Notes: generated by a model from the letters alone, not told the origin. A stretch of DNA of 64,000 nt from Microcella alkalica (GCF_014137945.1 NZ_JACGWX010000003.1:248001-312000), one strand, 5' to 3'; shown: positions 16,382 to 25,407, counted from the first letter of the stretch. Made by a program: numbers and translations.

Positions 16382-16882
16382 CTACGCCGCGATCGGTGCG
16401 AGGTACTCGTCCCACGCCGGCTGCGGGCGCTCGATGCCGCGCACGAGCCAGGCAGTCCCGTGCGGGGCCTTGGGCTGGACGCGCAGTCGCCACCCCATCT
16501 CCGCCGGCGTGCGGTCGCTCTTGATGTTGTTGCACTTCAGGCAGCAGGCGACGAGGTTGTCCCACGAGTCGGCGCCGCCGCGCGAGCGCGGCATGACGTG
16601 ATCGATCGTCGTGGCCGTCGAGCCGCAGTAGGCGCAGCGGTTGCCGTCGCGCCGCAGCACTCCGCGTCGGGTGAGCGGGACCTGCCGCGAATGCGGGATG
16701 CGCACGTAGCGCCGGAGCACGATGACGCTCGGCCGCTCGAATGCGTCGTGGATCCCGATGACGGGGTGCGCGTCGTCGCGGGCGAGGACGACGGCCTTGC
16801 CGTTCATGACGAGCACGAGGGCTCGTCGGAACGAGACGACCGCGAGGGGCTCGTAACCGGCGTTGAGAACGAGAGTGCGCAT
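16382..16882 (-). CDS. HNH endonuclease
   Basis: This 166-residue protein has an N-terminal beta-rich domain (MRTLVLNAGYEPLAVVSFRRALVLVMNGKAVVL) common in actinobacterial HNH proteins, followed by a zinc-supported HNH nuclease: CAYCG, then IDHVMPRSRGGADSWDNLVACCLKCNNIKSDRTP. The two CxxC pairs bind structural zinc and the DH...N...N residues form the active site. GGAGG lies 7 nt before the ATG. Actinobacterial chromosomes usually keep one such gene outside mobile elements, so it may have a housekeeping repair role, not proven. Confidence 0.9.
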   Translation of the reverse strand: MRTLVLNAGYEPLAVVSFRRALVLVMNGKAVVLARDDAHPVIGIHDAFERPSVIVLRRYVRIPHSRQVPLTRRGVLRRDGNRCAYCGSTATTIDHVMPRSRGGADSWDNLVACCLKCNNIKSDRTPAEMGWRLRVQPKAPHGTAWLVRGIERPQPAWDEYLAPIAA

Positions 16883-16983
16883 CCGCTGACCTCCATGAAC
16901 GGAGCCCGCATGGCCTGCGGGCTGTCCTTGCGTCCCGATGCGATCGCGGGCGGGAGGTTCAGCGCGCCCGACGTGGCGGGCAC

Positions 16984-17014
16984 AAAAAAAGCACCGCAGT
17001 CAGACTGCGGTGCT
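16984..17014 (-). terminator. strong intrinsic terminator
   Basis: AGCACCGCAGT (16990-17000) and ACTGCGGTGCT (17004-17014) are a perfect 11-bp stem with a 3-nt loop. On the minus strand it is followed by seven Ts (16990-16984), the best U-tract in the window. It stops transcription coming from 17.1 kb before it reaches the HNH gene. Confidence 0.9.
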
Positions 17015-17116
17015 CGTCCTCGCGCGACCCTGACAGGGCAGGGCCGTGCGAACGCTGTGCCGTATGCGGAAGACGGCGCGCGCATCCACGGTTTGGATGT
17101 CGCGTCGCTCGCACAT
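17000..17116 (-). CDS. possible 38-residue peptide ending inside a terminator loop
   Basis: An ATG at 17116 preceded by GGGAGAGG (5 nt or less spacing) opens a 38-codon frame: MCERRDIQTVDARAVFRI... ending ...RTSTAV. The peptide is strongly basic and has no membrane segment or signal. Its TGA (17002-17000) lies at the loop of the intrinsic terminator at 16984-17014, so translation would physically interfere with hairpin formation. Either it is a small gene with its own terminator, or a leader peptide controlling the HNH gene 118 bp downstream. No homologue is known to me. Confidence 0.4.
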   Translation of the reverse strand: MCERRDIQTVDARAVFRIRHSVRTALPCQGRARTSTAV

Positions 17117-17168
17117 GGCCTCTCCCGGTTGTGTCCTCTGATGGCGCCGAGGCCTTCAGGCTAACCCA

Positions 17169-17204
17169 GAATCGGCGCACCCGGCTGAGCGGGCGCGCCG
17201 ATTC
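17169..17204 (-). terminator. hairpin after the NlpC/P60 gene
   Basis: Arms 17169-17183 and 17190-17204 pair over 15 positions with one G:U, centred on CTGAGC. It lies 41 bp after the stop of the NlpC/P60 gene. The following minus-strand bases (TGGGTTAGCC) are only mildly T-rich. Confidence 0.65.
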
Positions 17205-17244
17205 ACGGGCTGTTCACCCCTGCGGGGCGGAGTGCGCTAGCCGT

Positions 17245-18042
17245 TCAGCCGATGCGGACGATGTAGTACGCGTCGGTCCAGAGCGGGCGCGCCTGCACGG
17301 TCTTGCCGGGGTAGGGCGCGTCGAGGATCGCGCCGTTGCCCATGTAGATGCCGACGTGACTGTGGTCGTTGAGGATGACGAGATCGCCGGGCACGGCATC
17401 CGCGCGCGAGATCTTGGTGCCCATCGACGCCTGGCCGGAGACGCTGTGCGGGAGGGAGATGCCGACCTGGGCGAATACGTAGGCGGTGAAGCCCGAGCAG
17501 TCGAAGCCCGCGGGCGTCGTTCCGCCATACCGGTACGGGGTGCCCACGTACTGGAGGCCGATGTTCACGACCGCGCTCTGGCTGTAGGACGCGGGGGGCG
17601 CCGCAAGGAAGTCCTGCGCGGTCGGTCCGCTGTACGCCGTGTAGGTCGCAGCGAGCTCGGCGCGACGCTCGGCGGCGGCCGCTGATGCCGCCGCGGCCTG
17701 AGCCGCGGCCTGCGCCGCGGCCTGCGCTGCAGCGAGCTCTTCCTCGGTGGTCGCTGTGAACTGGTCGCGCGAGACGGTCTGCGCCGTCGCCGCCTCGACC
17801 GTGAGGCTCTGCGACTGCGTCGAACGCAGCTGCGCCATAGCCTCGGCCGCCTCGACGCCGTCGGCGTTCGCCGCGGGATTCACGGCGTAGCCGGGGAGGG
17901 CGAGCGTCGCCACGAGGCCGGTTGCGACGGCCATGACGGTGACGTTGAGCGTCGTGCCGCGAAGAGAGGATCGACGGGAGCGTGCGGTGGAGCCGCCGGT
18001 CTCCGTCCGAGAAACGGAACCGGGAACAGTGCCTTGGATCAA
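17245..18042 (-). CDS. secreted NlpC/P60 peptidoglycan hydrolase
   Basis: The product (265 residues) has a hydrophobic export segment LNVTVMAVATGLVATLALPGYAV, an Ala-rich coiled-coil-like stretch (about residues 105-150) and a C-terminal NlpC/P60 domain. The catalytic Cys is in AGFDCSGFTAYVF and the His in DHSHVGIYMG. NlpC/P60 enzymes cleave D-Glu-meso-Dap type bonds in cell-wall peptides. A TTG start at 18042 is chosen because AGGAGG lies 8 nt upstream; no ATG is nearby. The promoter near 18183-18212 gives a leader of about 130 nt. Confidence 0.88.
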   Translation of the reverse strand: MIQGTVPGSVSRTETGGSTARSRRSSLRGTTLNVTVMAVATGLVATLALPGYAVNPAANADGVEAAEAMAQLRSTQSQSLTVEAATAQTVSRDQFTATTEEELAAAQAAAQAAAQAAAASAAAAERRAELAATYTAYSGPTAQDFLAAPPASYSQSAVVNIGLQYVGTPYRYGGTTPAGFDCSGFTAYVFAQVGISLPHSVSGQASMGTKISRADAVPGDLVILNDHSHVGIYMGNGAILDAPYPGKTVQARPLWTDAYYIVRIG

Positions 18043-18182
18043 GAGTGTGACCTCCTGCGCCTCGCCGCTCCTTGGTGCGGCCCGTCCTCTTTCGTGTAAT
18101 CCACGGTCCGCGCGCGAGACGGGCAAGCGAGAGCGCCGCGCGCAGAGCCCTAGTCGGCTGGGTGGCCGTGTCGGACTTTGCG

Positions 18183-18212
18183 AGTGTACTCGAGGTTACG
18201 AGAAGGTCACAA
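18183..18212 (-). promoter_or_regulatory. NlpC/P60 promoter overlapped by a GTNAC direct repeat (MtrA-like)
   Basis: On the minus strand TTGTGA (18212-18207) and TACACT (18188-18183) are separated by 18 bp and face the hydrolase gene. On the plus strand GTTAC (18195-18199) and GTCAC (18206-18210) form a direct repeat with a 6-bp spacer over the -35 and spacer. This resembles the GTNAC repeats bound by MtrA, which controls NlpC/P60 and Rpf genes in other actinobacteria. Confidence 0.45.
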
Positions 18213-18246
18213 TCGAGATGCGAACACTAGATGTTGTGTAAATACG

Positions 18247-18936
18247 TCAGTCACCGACGTAAATATGCCGCGCGACCTCGAGAGGCAGCTCGATCCCCTC
18301 GGCGCGGCCGACGATGTCGACACTGATCCAGCCGTTCGATTCGCCACGTATCGTCGCCTCCGCACCGGGCAGAACGCCCGCCTCGTGCAGCTGGTGGAGC
18401 AGGTCGGCATCGAACTGGACGGGCTCGGCGAGGCGCCGGATCGTGCAGTGCCGCGTGCCGGCCGCGACCGCGGCGGGCACGGAGATGACGCCGTCGAGGA
18501 ACTGCTCCGCCGCGACGCCGCCGATCTCCTCCAGGCCAGGGATCGGGTTGCCGTACGGTGACTCGGTCGGCGACTCCAGGAGCTCAAGGAGCCGGCGCTC
18601 GACCTGCTCGCTCATGACGTGCTCCCACCGGCAGGCCTCCTCGTGCACGAGCGACCAGTCGAGCCCGATGACGTCTGCGAGGAGCCGCTCGGCCAGACGG
18701 TGCTTGCGCATGACGCCGATGGCCTTGCGCCGACCGCCCTCCGTGAGCTCGAGGTGCCGGTCGCCCTCGACCCTCACGAGGCCGTCGCGCTCCATCCGCG
18801 CGACCGTCTGGGAGACCGTGGGGCCCGAGTGCCCGATGCGCTCGGAGATGCGAGCCCGAAGGGGGGTTATCCCCTCCTCCTCGAGATCGAGGATCGTTCG
18901 CAGGTACATCTCGGTGGTGTCGACCAGATCGGTCAC
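18247..18936 (-). CDS. DtxR/IdeR-type metal-dependent regulator
   Basis: This 229-residue protein has a DtxR winged helix (LVDTTEMYLRTILDLEEEGITPLRARISERIGHSGPTVSQTVARMERDGLV, about residues 3-55), a metal-binding dimer domain with HRLAERLLADVIGLDWSLVHEEACRWEHVMSEQVERRLLE, and a C-terminal FeoA/SH3-like domain (about 150-229). The metal ligands Met, Cys, Glu and His typical of the family are recognisable around ACRWEHVMS. It most likely represses iron-uptake genes with Fe(II) as co-repressor. The GTG start follows GGAGGAGG. A box matching the IdeR consensus lies at 18974-18992. Confidence 0.93.
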   Translation of the reverse strand: MTDLVDTTEMYLRTILDLEEEGITPLRARISERIGHSGPTVSQTVARMERDGLVRVEGDRHLELTEGGRRKAIGVMRKHRLAERLLADVIGLDWSLVHEEACRWEHVMSEQVERRLLELLESPTESPYGNPIPGLEEIGGVAAEQFLDGVISVPAAVAAGTRHCTIRRLAEPVQFDADLLHQLHEAGVLPGAEATIRGESNGWISVDIVGRAEGIELPLEVARHIYVGD

Positions 18937-18973
18937 GCGGTCTCCTCCTCCGTCGCACTACAAGCTAAGAAGC

Positions 18974-18992
18974 TAAGGAGAGCCTAACCGTC
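18974..18992. promoter_or_regulatory. IdeR/DtxR box
   Basis: The 19-bp sequence TAAGGAGAGCCTAACCGTC agrees with the IdeR consensus TWAGGTWAGSCTWACCTWA at 15 of 19 positions, including the central AGSCT core. It lies between the DtxR gene and serC, 38 bp upstream of the DtxR start, and suggests iron-dependent autoregulation. It also sits near the serC -10, so serC could be affected. Confidence 0.65.
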
Positions 18993-19019
18993 GGCGGTCG
19001 GTCCTCCCTCCCGGCATAG

Positions 19020-20144
<1,125 letters not shown>

Positions 20145-20147
20145 CCG

Positions 20148-20378
20148 TTGCGACTGTGGGTGCGCAGCGCCGAGCGCCGGCCCGACCCGGCGCCGCTACG
20201 CACCGATGACCGCCTCGCCTTCACGATCGGTCTCATCGGCTGGATCATCGCGGGCGTCATCACCGTCGGGATCATCGTGCTGACCGATCGGGACGCCAGC
20301 GTCGGCAGTCTGATCACGATCGGCGTCGGGCTCCTGCTCGGCATGGCCGGCTGGGTCGTCTCCTCCCGGCGGACCTAG
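20148..20378 (+). CDS. DUF2530 small membrane protein
   Basis: This 76-residue protein has the DUF2530 start signature PAPLRTDDR followed by two membrane segments (AFTIGLIGWIIAGVITVGIIVL and LITIGVGLLLGMAGWVV). The family is restricted to actinobacteria and has no known role. Its TTG start lies 3 bp after serC, so the two are in one operon; a GTG at 20160 is an alternative start. Confidence 0.82.
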   Translation: MRLWVRSAERRPDPAPLRTDDRLAFTIGLIGWIIAGVITVGIIVLTDRDASVGSLITIGVGLLLGMAGWVVSSRRT

Positions 20379-20396
20379 CCGCAGCGCCAGCAGGGC

Positions 20397-21026
20397 TCAG
20401 AGCCCGGAGTCGTCGTCCTCATCGAGGTCGTCGTCGGCGTCGGCGTCCTCGTCATCGTCGAGGTCGTCCTCTTCGTCGCCGTCGTCGTCTTCGTCGTCTT
20501 CGTCGTCTTCGTCGTCGTCGTCATCGCCGTCATCGTCGTCGTCGTCATCGCCGTCGTCCGGATCCTCGTCATCCGCATGCAGATCGATGTCGACCCCGTC
20601 GACGTCGTCATCGAGCTCGTGGTCGTCGTCGTCCTCGTCATCGAGCTCGTGGTCGTCGTCGTCCTCGTCGTCGTCCTCATCGCCGTCAGCGCCGTCGGAA
20701 GCGCCCGTCTCGGCCTGCTGCGCGAGGTAGTCCTCGAGCCGGTCGGCCCAGGGAACCCAGTCGGGAGCGACGAGCGCGCCGTCGCCCGGCATGAGCTCGG
20801 TCTCGAGGATCCCGGGCTCCATGCCGGGGTTGACGGCGATGCTGACCGTCCACGCCCATCCGGGATAGCCGCCCTGCGTCGTCGAGAAGCGAACCGTCGC
20901 GATGTCGTCGGCGATCGTCACGTCGCGCAGCGCACCGACCTGCCTCGGGTTCGTGATCGCCCCGAGCGCGTCCCGAGCGAGAGGCTCGAGCGCGGATCGA
21001 TCGGGCACCGCGCCAGACTCAGGCAT
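20397..21026 (-). CDS. DUF3027 protein with a hyperacidic Asp-rich tail
   Basis: This 209-residue protein starts MPESGAVPDRSALEPLARDALGAITNPRQVG and has a DUF3027 core to about residue 100 (TTQGGYPGWAWTVSIAV, TELMPGDGALVAPDWVPWADRL). The last half (about residues 110-205) is almost entirely Asp and Glu and contains a duplicated 10-residue block DDDDHELDDE. The ATG overlaps the end of the cold-shock gene by 8 bp, so the two are co-translated, as in other actinobacteria. The function is unknown; the tail could bind basic proteins or mimic nucleic acid. Confidence 0.82.
   Translation of the reverse strand: MPESGAVPDRSALEPLARDALGAITNPRQVGALRDVTIADDIATVRFSTTQGGYPGWAWTVSIAVNPGMEPGILETELMPGDGALVAPDWVPWADRLEDYLAQQAETGASDGADGDEDDDEDDDDHELDDEDDDDHELDDDVDGVDIDLHADDEDPDDGDDDDDDDGDDDDDEDDEDDEDDDGDEEDDLDDDEDADADDDLDEDDDSGL
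20608..20667. repeat. tandem 30-bp direct repeat in the acidic-tail region
   Basis: Two exact 30-bp units (20608-20637 and 20638-20667) lie within the GTC-rich low-complexity stretch 20404-20690 of the DUF3027 gene. Each unit encodes ten residues of the acidic tail. Such repeats are prone to length change by slippage. Confidence 0.8.
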
Positions 21027-21399
21027 CCAGCTCGTCCGCGACGCGGCGCAGCACGGCCGCGATCTTGGCGCCGTGCTCGCCGTCGGGGTAGCGCCCGCCC
21101 TTGAGCCGGCCGCCGACGCCGTCGAGGAGCTTGATGAGGTCCTCCACGATGATCGACATCTCATCGGCGGGCTTGCGGTGGGCCTTCGCGAGGCTCGGCT
21201 TGGCGTCGAGCACGCGCACCGAGAGGGCCTGCGCGCCGCGCTTGCCGTCCGCCACCCCGAACTCGAGGCGGCTTCCCGCCTTCACGACCGCCCCCTCGGG
21301 CAGTGCGGAGGCGTGCAGGAAGACCTCGGAGCCATCGTCGCCGCTGATGAACCCGAATCCCTTTTCCTGGTCGTAGAACTTGACCTTGCCGGTGGGCAT
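21019..21399 (-). CDS. cold-shock domain protein with C-terminal extension
   Basis: Residues 1-66 of this 126-residue protein form a cold-shock fold with both RNA-binding motifs (GKVKFYDQEKGFGFI and EVFLHASAL). A helical extension of about 60 residues (KAHRKPADEMSIIVEDLIKLLDGVGGRLKGGRYPDGEHGAKIAAVLRRVADELDA) is absent from classic CspA and is typical of the actinobacterial partner of DUF3027. It should bind single-stranded RNA or DNA. It is transcribed from a promoter facing left (TATCCT on the minus strand near 21440) and leads the DUF3027 gene. Confidence 0.92.
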   Translation of the reverse strand: MPTGKVKFYDQEKGFGFISGDDGSEVFLHASALPEGAVVKAGSRLEFGVADGKRGAQALSVRVLDAKPSLAKAHRKPADEMSIIVEDLIKLLDGVGGRLKGGRYPDGEHGAKIAAVLRRVADELDA

Positions 21400-21506
21400 G
21401 CGCTCACTCCTCGCCTGTGGATGATCCAGCCTTCGAGGATACCGCGATACGGCGACCCCAGGATCGGGGGTACTGCGGGGTCGGCGGCGGCACCTATCCT
21501 GGTCAC

Positions 21507-21779
21507 GTGCCAGAAGAATCCGTCGTGATGACCAACCGCGTGGAGCGCATTCTGGCCTACATGGTCGCCGGCATCATCGTGCTCAGCCTCGCGAGCTTCG
21601 TGGCCGTGATCATCGCGACGGCTTCCGGGCTCGAACGCGGCGACTTCGCCGTCGGCATCTGGCCGGCCGTGACCGTCCTGCCCCTCATCGGGCTGCCCAT
21701 CGGGTTCGTCCTCATCATCACGCTGCTCGTCGTGAGCGCCGTGCGCCGGGGGCGGGCCGCGCGGGATGCCGGGCACTAG
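21507..21779 (+). CDS. small two-helix membrane protein
   Basis: This 90-residue protein has two membrane segments (ILAYMVAGIIVLSLASFVAVIIATA and FAVGIWPAVTVLPLIGLPIGFVLIITLLVV) and a basic C-terminus. No family is recognised with confidence. The GTG at 21507 is taken as the start because a -10 TATCCT (21495-21500) ends 6 nt upstream, which predicts a leaderless message; ATG 21528 is an alternative. It overlaps the helicase-associated gene by 14 bp and is probably in its operon. Confidence 0.7.
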   Translation: MPEESVVMTNRVERILAYMVAGIIVLSLASFVAVIIATASGLERGDFAVGIWPAVTVLPLIGLPIGFVLIITLLVVSAVRRGRAARDAGH

Positions 21780-23667
21780 CGCCGCCTCCCTGGCCCTGGC
21801 CGCGCGGCTGCGCGACCGGGATGACGCGAGCCTCGCTCGCCTGATCCGCGACCGAGGCGTGAGCCCCGCCGGGCTGCGCGACGTCTTCGACCTCGCCGAG
21901 GCGCTCCTCGACGGCGGCACCGTCGCCTCCTCGCTCGCAGCGCTCAGCCGCCGCGCGCTCGCCGCGATCGCGACCGCCGGCCAGCACCCCGACGGCCTGC
22001 CGCTGTCCGAGCTCGCGGCAGCGCTCGACCGCGAGCCGACGGCGCTGCTGCACGACCTCGTTCCCGCCGAGCGGGCCGCTCTCGTGGCGCTCGGCGACGC
22101 GGCCGACGGCCGGACAGCGCCCACCGTCGCGGCCGACCCCACCGTGCTCGTCTGGCCCTCCGTCGCCGCCGAGCTCGCGAGCTGGCCGGCGCGCGGTCTG
22201 CCGAGCTCCGAGGCGCTCCGCGACGAGCCCGCTCCCCCCGCCCTCGAACCGGTCGACGACTCCGACCGCCGATTCCTCGACCGGGGAGCCGCCGAGAAGG
22301 CCTACACGACGGTCACGCGCGTGACCGAGCTGCTCATCGCCCTCCAAGAGAGCCCCGCGCGGCTCCTCGCCAAGGGCGGACTCTCGCTTCCCGAGGCGAA
22401 GCGTCTCGCGTCCGCCGCCGAAGCGGAGCTCGACGAGATCCCCGTGCTGCTCGATCTCGCCGTCCTCGCCGGGCTCGTCGACGACTCCGCCGGCCACACG
22501 CGCCCTCTGCCTGCCGTGGACGAGTGGCGCGGCCGCCCCGTCGCCGACCGGTGGGCCGCGCTCGCCGACGCGTGGGCATCCGCCCTTCCCGAGGAGCTGC
22601 GCGAGCTGCTCGCCGACCGCGTCGACGCCCGCTGGGGCGAAGGCATCGCCGACTTCGTCGACTGGCTGTACCCGGCCGGCGGGGATGCCCTCCTGCGCCG
22701 CCTGCACCGACGCGGCGCCCAGGGCGATCGCCTCGGCATCGCGACCGACGGTCGCCCGTCATCCATCGGCGCGGCCCTCGTCACCGCCGGAGCCGCGGCG
22801 GCCGCCGACGTGCTCGCTCCGCTCGTGCCTCCCGCCGTCGACAGGGTGTACTTGCAGCACGACCTCACCATCGTCTCGCCCGGGCCACTCGAAGGCGCTG
22901 TCGACGAGCGCCTGCGCCGCGTTGCGGCCATGGAGTCCGCGGGGCTCGCCGGCCGGTACCGCATCACCCAGGAGTCCGTGACGCGGGCGATCGCGCTCGG
23001 CGAGACCGCGGACACTCTCGTTCGGTTCCTCCAGGAGATCTCGCTCACGGGGGTGCCGCAGCCGGTGGAGTACCTCGTGCGGGAGACCGCGCGGCGCTAC
23101 GGCGCAGTGCGCGTCGGTCCGCTCGACCACGACGAGAGCTCAGCGATCGGCGCCCGGACGGCGGTCCGCAGCGATGACGGCGTCATGCTCGAGGCCGTCC
23201 TCGTGGACGCGGCCACCGCATCCCTCGGTCTGCGACGCACTGGCGCCCACCGGCTCGTCAGCCGCGTCGAGCCCGCCATCGTGCTCTGGACCCTCATCGA
23301 TGCCCGGTACCCCGCCGCCCCCGAGGACGGAGCGCTGCCGCCCGAGCGCCCGCGTTCGACGGCCGCGCGCCCTCCCGCTCCCCCCGTCGAGGATGCGGTG
23401 CTGGCGGCGGTCGCGCGCCTGCGGCACGCAGCCGCCTCGACGACCAACGAGAGCGGGGCCGCCTGGGTCTCGCGCCAGTGGGAGCTCGCGGTGCGCGGAA
23501 AGCTCGGCGTGCGTGCGACGATCGCGATGCCCGACGGCACCGAGCGGGTGTTCGAGCTCGAGCCCACCGGAATCGCCGGTTCACGCGTCCGCGGCCGTGA
23601 CCTGCAGGCCGACGTCGAGCGCACCCTGCCGATCTCGAGCATCACGGCGCTCGAGCCGCTCGAGTAG
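21766..23667 (+). CDS. helicase-associated domain protein (Rv0862c-like)
   Basis: This 633-residue protein matches the actinobacterial family usually encoded beside the XPB-like helicase. It is helical and Ala/Leu-rich, with the conserved central part VYLQHDLTIVSPGPLEGAVDERLRRVAAMESAGLAGRYRITQESVTRAI, and a C-terminal beta-rich domain (RATIAMPDGTERVFELEPTGIAGSRVRGRDLQADVERTLPISSI). No ATPase motif is present, so it probably acts as a partner or regulator of the helicase encoded downstream. DNA repair is suspected by association only. Confidence 0.85.
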   Translation: MPGTSAASLALAARLRDRDDASLARLIRDRGVSPAGLRDVFDLAEALLDGGTVASSLAALSRRALAAIATAGQHPDGLPLSELAAALDREPTALLHDLVPAERAALVALGDAADGRTAPTVAADPTVLVWPSVAAELASWPARGLPSSEALRDEPAPPALEPVDDSDRRFLDRGAAEKAYTTVTRVTELLIALQESPARLLAKGGLSLPEAKRLASAAEAELDEIPVLLDLAVLAGLVDDSAGHTRPLPAVDEWRGRPVADRWAALADAWASALPEELRELLADRVDARWGEGIADFVDWLYPAGGDALLRRLHRRGAQGDRLGIATDGRPSSIGAALVTAGAAAAADVLAPLVPPAVDRVYLQHDLTIVSPGPLEGAVDERLRRVAAMESAGLAGRYRITQESVTRAIALGETADTLVRFLQEISLTGVPQPVEYLVRETARRYGAVRVGPLDHDESSAIGARTAVRSDDGVMLEAVLVDAATASLGLRRTGAHRLVSRVEPAIVLWTLIDARYPAAPEDGALPPERPRSTAARPPAPPVEDAVLAAVARLRHAAASTTNESGAAWVSRQWELAVRGKLGVRATIAMPDGTERVFELEPTGIAGSRVRGRDLQADVERTLPISSITALEPLE

Positions 23668-23754
23668 ACCGCGGGCGCCGGGCGCCCCTGCCGGTGCCGA
23701 GTCGGCCCGTGCCGCGCCAGCCCCTCTCAGGCGACGCACCTAGACTGGCCCGTT

Positions 23755-25407
23755 ATGAATCCTGAGGGCCCGCTCATCGTCCAGAGCGACCGCACCGTGC
23801 TGCTGGAGGTCGCCAACCCGCTCGCCGACGAGGCCCGCCACGCGCTCGCCGTGTTCACCGAGCTCGAGCGCGCCCCCGAGCACGTGCACACCTACCGCAT
23901 CACGCGCCTCGGCCTCTGGAACGCCCGCGCCGCTGGTCACGAGGCCGCGGAGATGCTCGCGGTGCTCGAGAGGTATGCGAAGTTCCCGGTGCCGCAGTCC
24001 GTCGCGATCGACATCACCGAGACGGTCGGCCGCTACGGGCGCCTCATCATCGTGCGCGACGAGGAGGGCAATCTCGTTCTCCGTTCGACGGATGCCGCGG
24101 TGCTGACCGAGATCTCGCACAACAAGCGAGTCGCCCCCCTTCTCACCCGGCGCATCGACCACTCGGCGTTCGAGCTCGCCGCCTGGGCCCGCGGCCAGAT
24201 CAAGCAGGAGCTCGTGAAGATCGGCTGGCCCGCCGAGGACCTCGCCGGCTACACGCCGGGCACTCCGCACGAGATCGACCTCGACCTGAGCGGGTGGAGC
24301 ATGCGGCCGTACCAGCAGACCGCCGTCGATCACTTCTTCGAGGGCGGCTCGGGCGTCGTGGTCCTGCCCTGCGGCGCGGGCAAGACCCTCGTCGGTGCGG
24401 CGGCCATGGCGGCGGCCGACACCACGACGCTGATCCTCGTCACCAACACCGTCTCCGCCCGCCAGTGGCGCGATGAGCTCCTGCGCCGGACCTCGCTCAC
24501 GGCGGACGAGATCGGCGAGTACTCGGGCCAGCTCAAGGAGATCAAGCCCGTCACGATCGCGACCTACCAGATCCTCACCGCGAAGCGGAAGGGCGAGTAC
24601 GCCCACCTCGCGCTGCTCGACGCTCTCGACTGGGGCCTCGTGATCTACGACGAGGTCCACCTCCTGCCCGCCCCGGTCTTCAAGCTCACTGCCGAGCTGC
24701 AGGCCCGCCGTCGCCTCGGTCTGACCGCGACGCTCGTGCGCGAGGACGGCCGCGAGGGCGACGTGTTCAGCCTCATCGGGCCGAAGCGCTTCGACGCCCC
24801 GTGGAAGGAGATCGAGGCGCAGGGGTACATCTCCCCCGCCTCCTGCTACGAGGTCCGCGTCGACCTGCCCGCGACCGAGCGGCTCGAGTACGCGGCGAGC
24901 GCCGACGACCAGCGCTACAGACTCGCAGCGACCGCCCCGGCGAAGCTCGAGGTCGTGAAGCAGCTCGTGGCCCAGCACGAGGGCGAGCGCATCCTCATCA
25001 TCGGGCAGTACCTCGACCAGATCGACGAGCTCGCCGAAGCGCTCGGAGTGCCGCAGCTGACCGGGTCGACTCCCGTCGACGAGCGCGAGCGGCTCTTCCA
25101 GGAGTTCCGCGTCGGCGAGACGCCCGTGCTCGTAGTGTCGAAGGTCGCGAACTTCTCGGTCGATCTGCCCGAGGCGACCGTCGCGATCCAGGTCTCGGGC
25201 TCGTTCGGCTCGCGGCAGGAGGAGGCGCAGCGGCTCGGACGACTGCTGCGCCCGAAGGAGAGCGGGCTGCCCGCGCACTTCTACACCCTCGTCGCCCGAG
25301 ACACGGTCGACCAGGACTTCGCGCAGAATCGCCAGCGGTTCCTCGCCGAGCAGGGCTACAGCTACACGATCATGGACGCGACCTCGATCGGCGCCGCTGC
25401 CGCGTAG
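23755..25407 (+). CDS. XPB/Ssl2-like DNA helicase (Rv0861c-like)
   Basis: This 550-residue superfamily 2 helicase resembles bacterial XPB. An N-terminal helicase-associated domain precedes the motor: Walker A PCGAGKTLVG (about residue 205), DEVH box YDEVHLLPAPVF (about 300), the RED motif LVREDGREGD and motif VI EEAQRLGRLLRPK. XPB homologues unwind DNA 3'-5' and can pair with a nuclease. The -10 TAGACT (23741-23746) ends 8 nt before the ATG, predicting a leaderless mRNA. It follows the Rv0862c-like gene by 87 bp. Confidence 0.94.
   Translation: MNPEGPLIVQSDRTVLLEVANPLADEARHALAVFTELERAPEHVHTYRITRLGLWNARAAGHEAAEMLAVLERYAKFPVPQSVAIDITETVGRYGRLIIVRDEEGNLVLRSTDAAVLTEISHNKRVAPLLTRRIDHSAFELAAWARGQIKQELVKIGWPAEDLAGYTPGTPHEIDLDLSGWSMRPYQQTAVDHFFEGGSGVVVLPCGAGKTLVGAAAMAAADTTTLILVTNTVSARQWRDELLRRTSLTADEIGEYSGQLKEIKPVTIATYQILTAKRKGEYAHLALLDALDWGLVIYDEVHLLPAPVFKLTAELQARRRLGLTATLVREDGREGDVFSLIGPKRFDAPWKEIEAQGYISPASCYEVRVDLPATERLEYAASADDQRYRLAATAPAKLEVVKQLVAQHEGERILIIGQYLDQIDELAEALGVPQLTGSTPVDERERLFQEFRVGETPVLVVSKVANFSVDLPEATVAIQVSGSFGSRQEEAQRLGRLLRPKESGLPAHFYTLVARDTVDQDFAQNRQRFLAEQGYSYTIMDATSIGAAAA

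Noticed and set aside
17045-17180. 73-codon minus-strand frame starting MRRFWVSLKASAPSEDTTG
   Set aside because: It runs through the terminator stem and past the U-tract in a different frame; the 38-codon frame has the better ribosome binding site.
18050-18175. c-di-AMP (ydaO) riboswitch before the NlpC/P60 gene
   Set aside because: Such riboswitches are common at this position in actinobacteria, but the conserved GGGGACCCA-type and GGGCGAAUC-type blocks are not present.
20440-20690. CRISPR-like repeated pattern
   Set aside because: It is a triplet-based low-complexity coding repeat (Asp/Glu codons) with no spacers.
20404-21104. Plus-strand Val-rich frame opposite the DUF3027 gene
   Set aside because: GTC/GTT runs are the complement of Asp/Glu codons; the minus-strand protein has a recognised domain.
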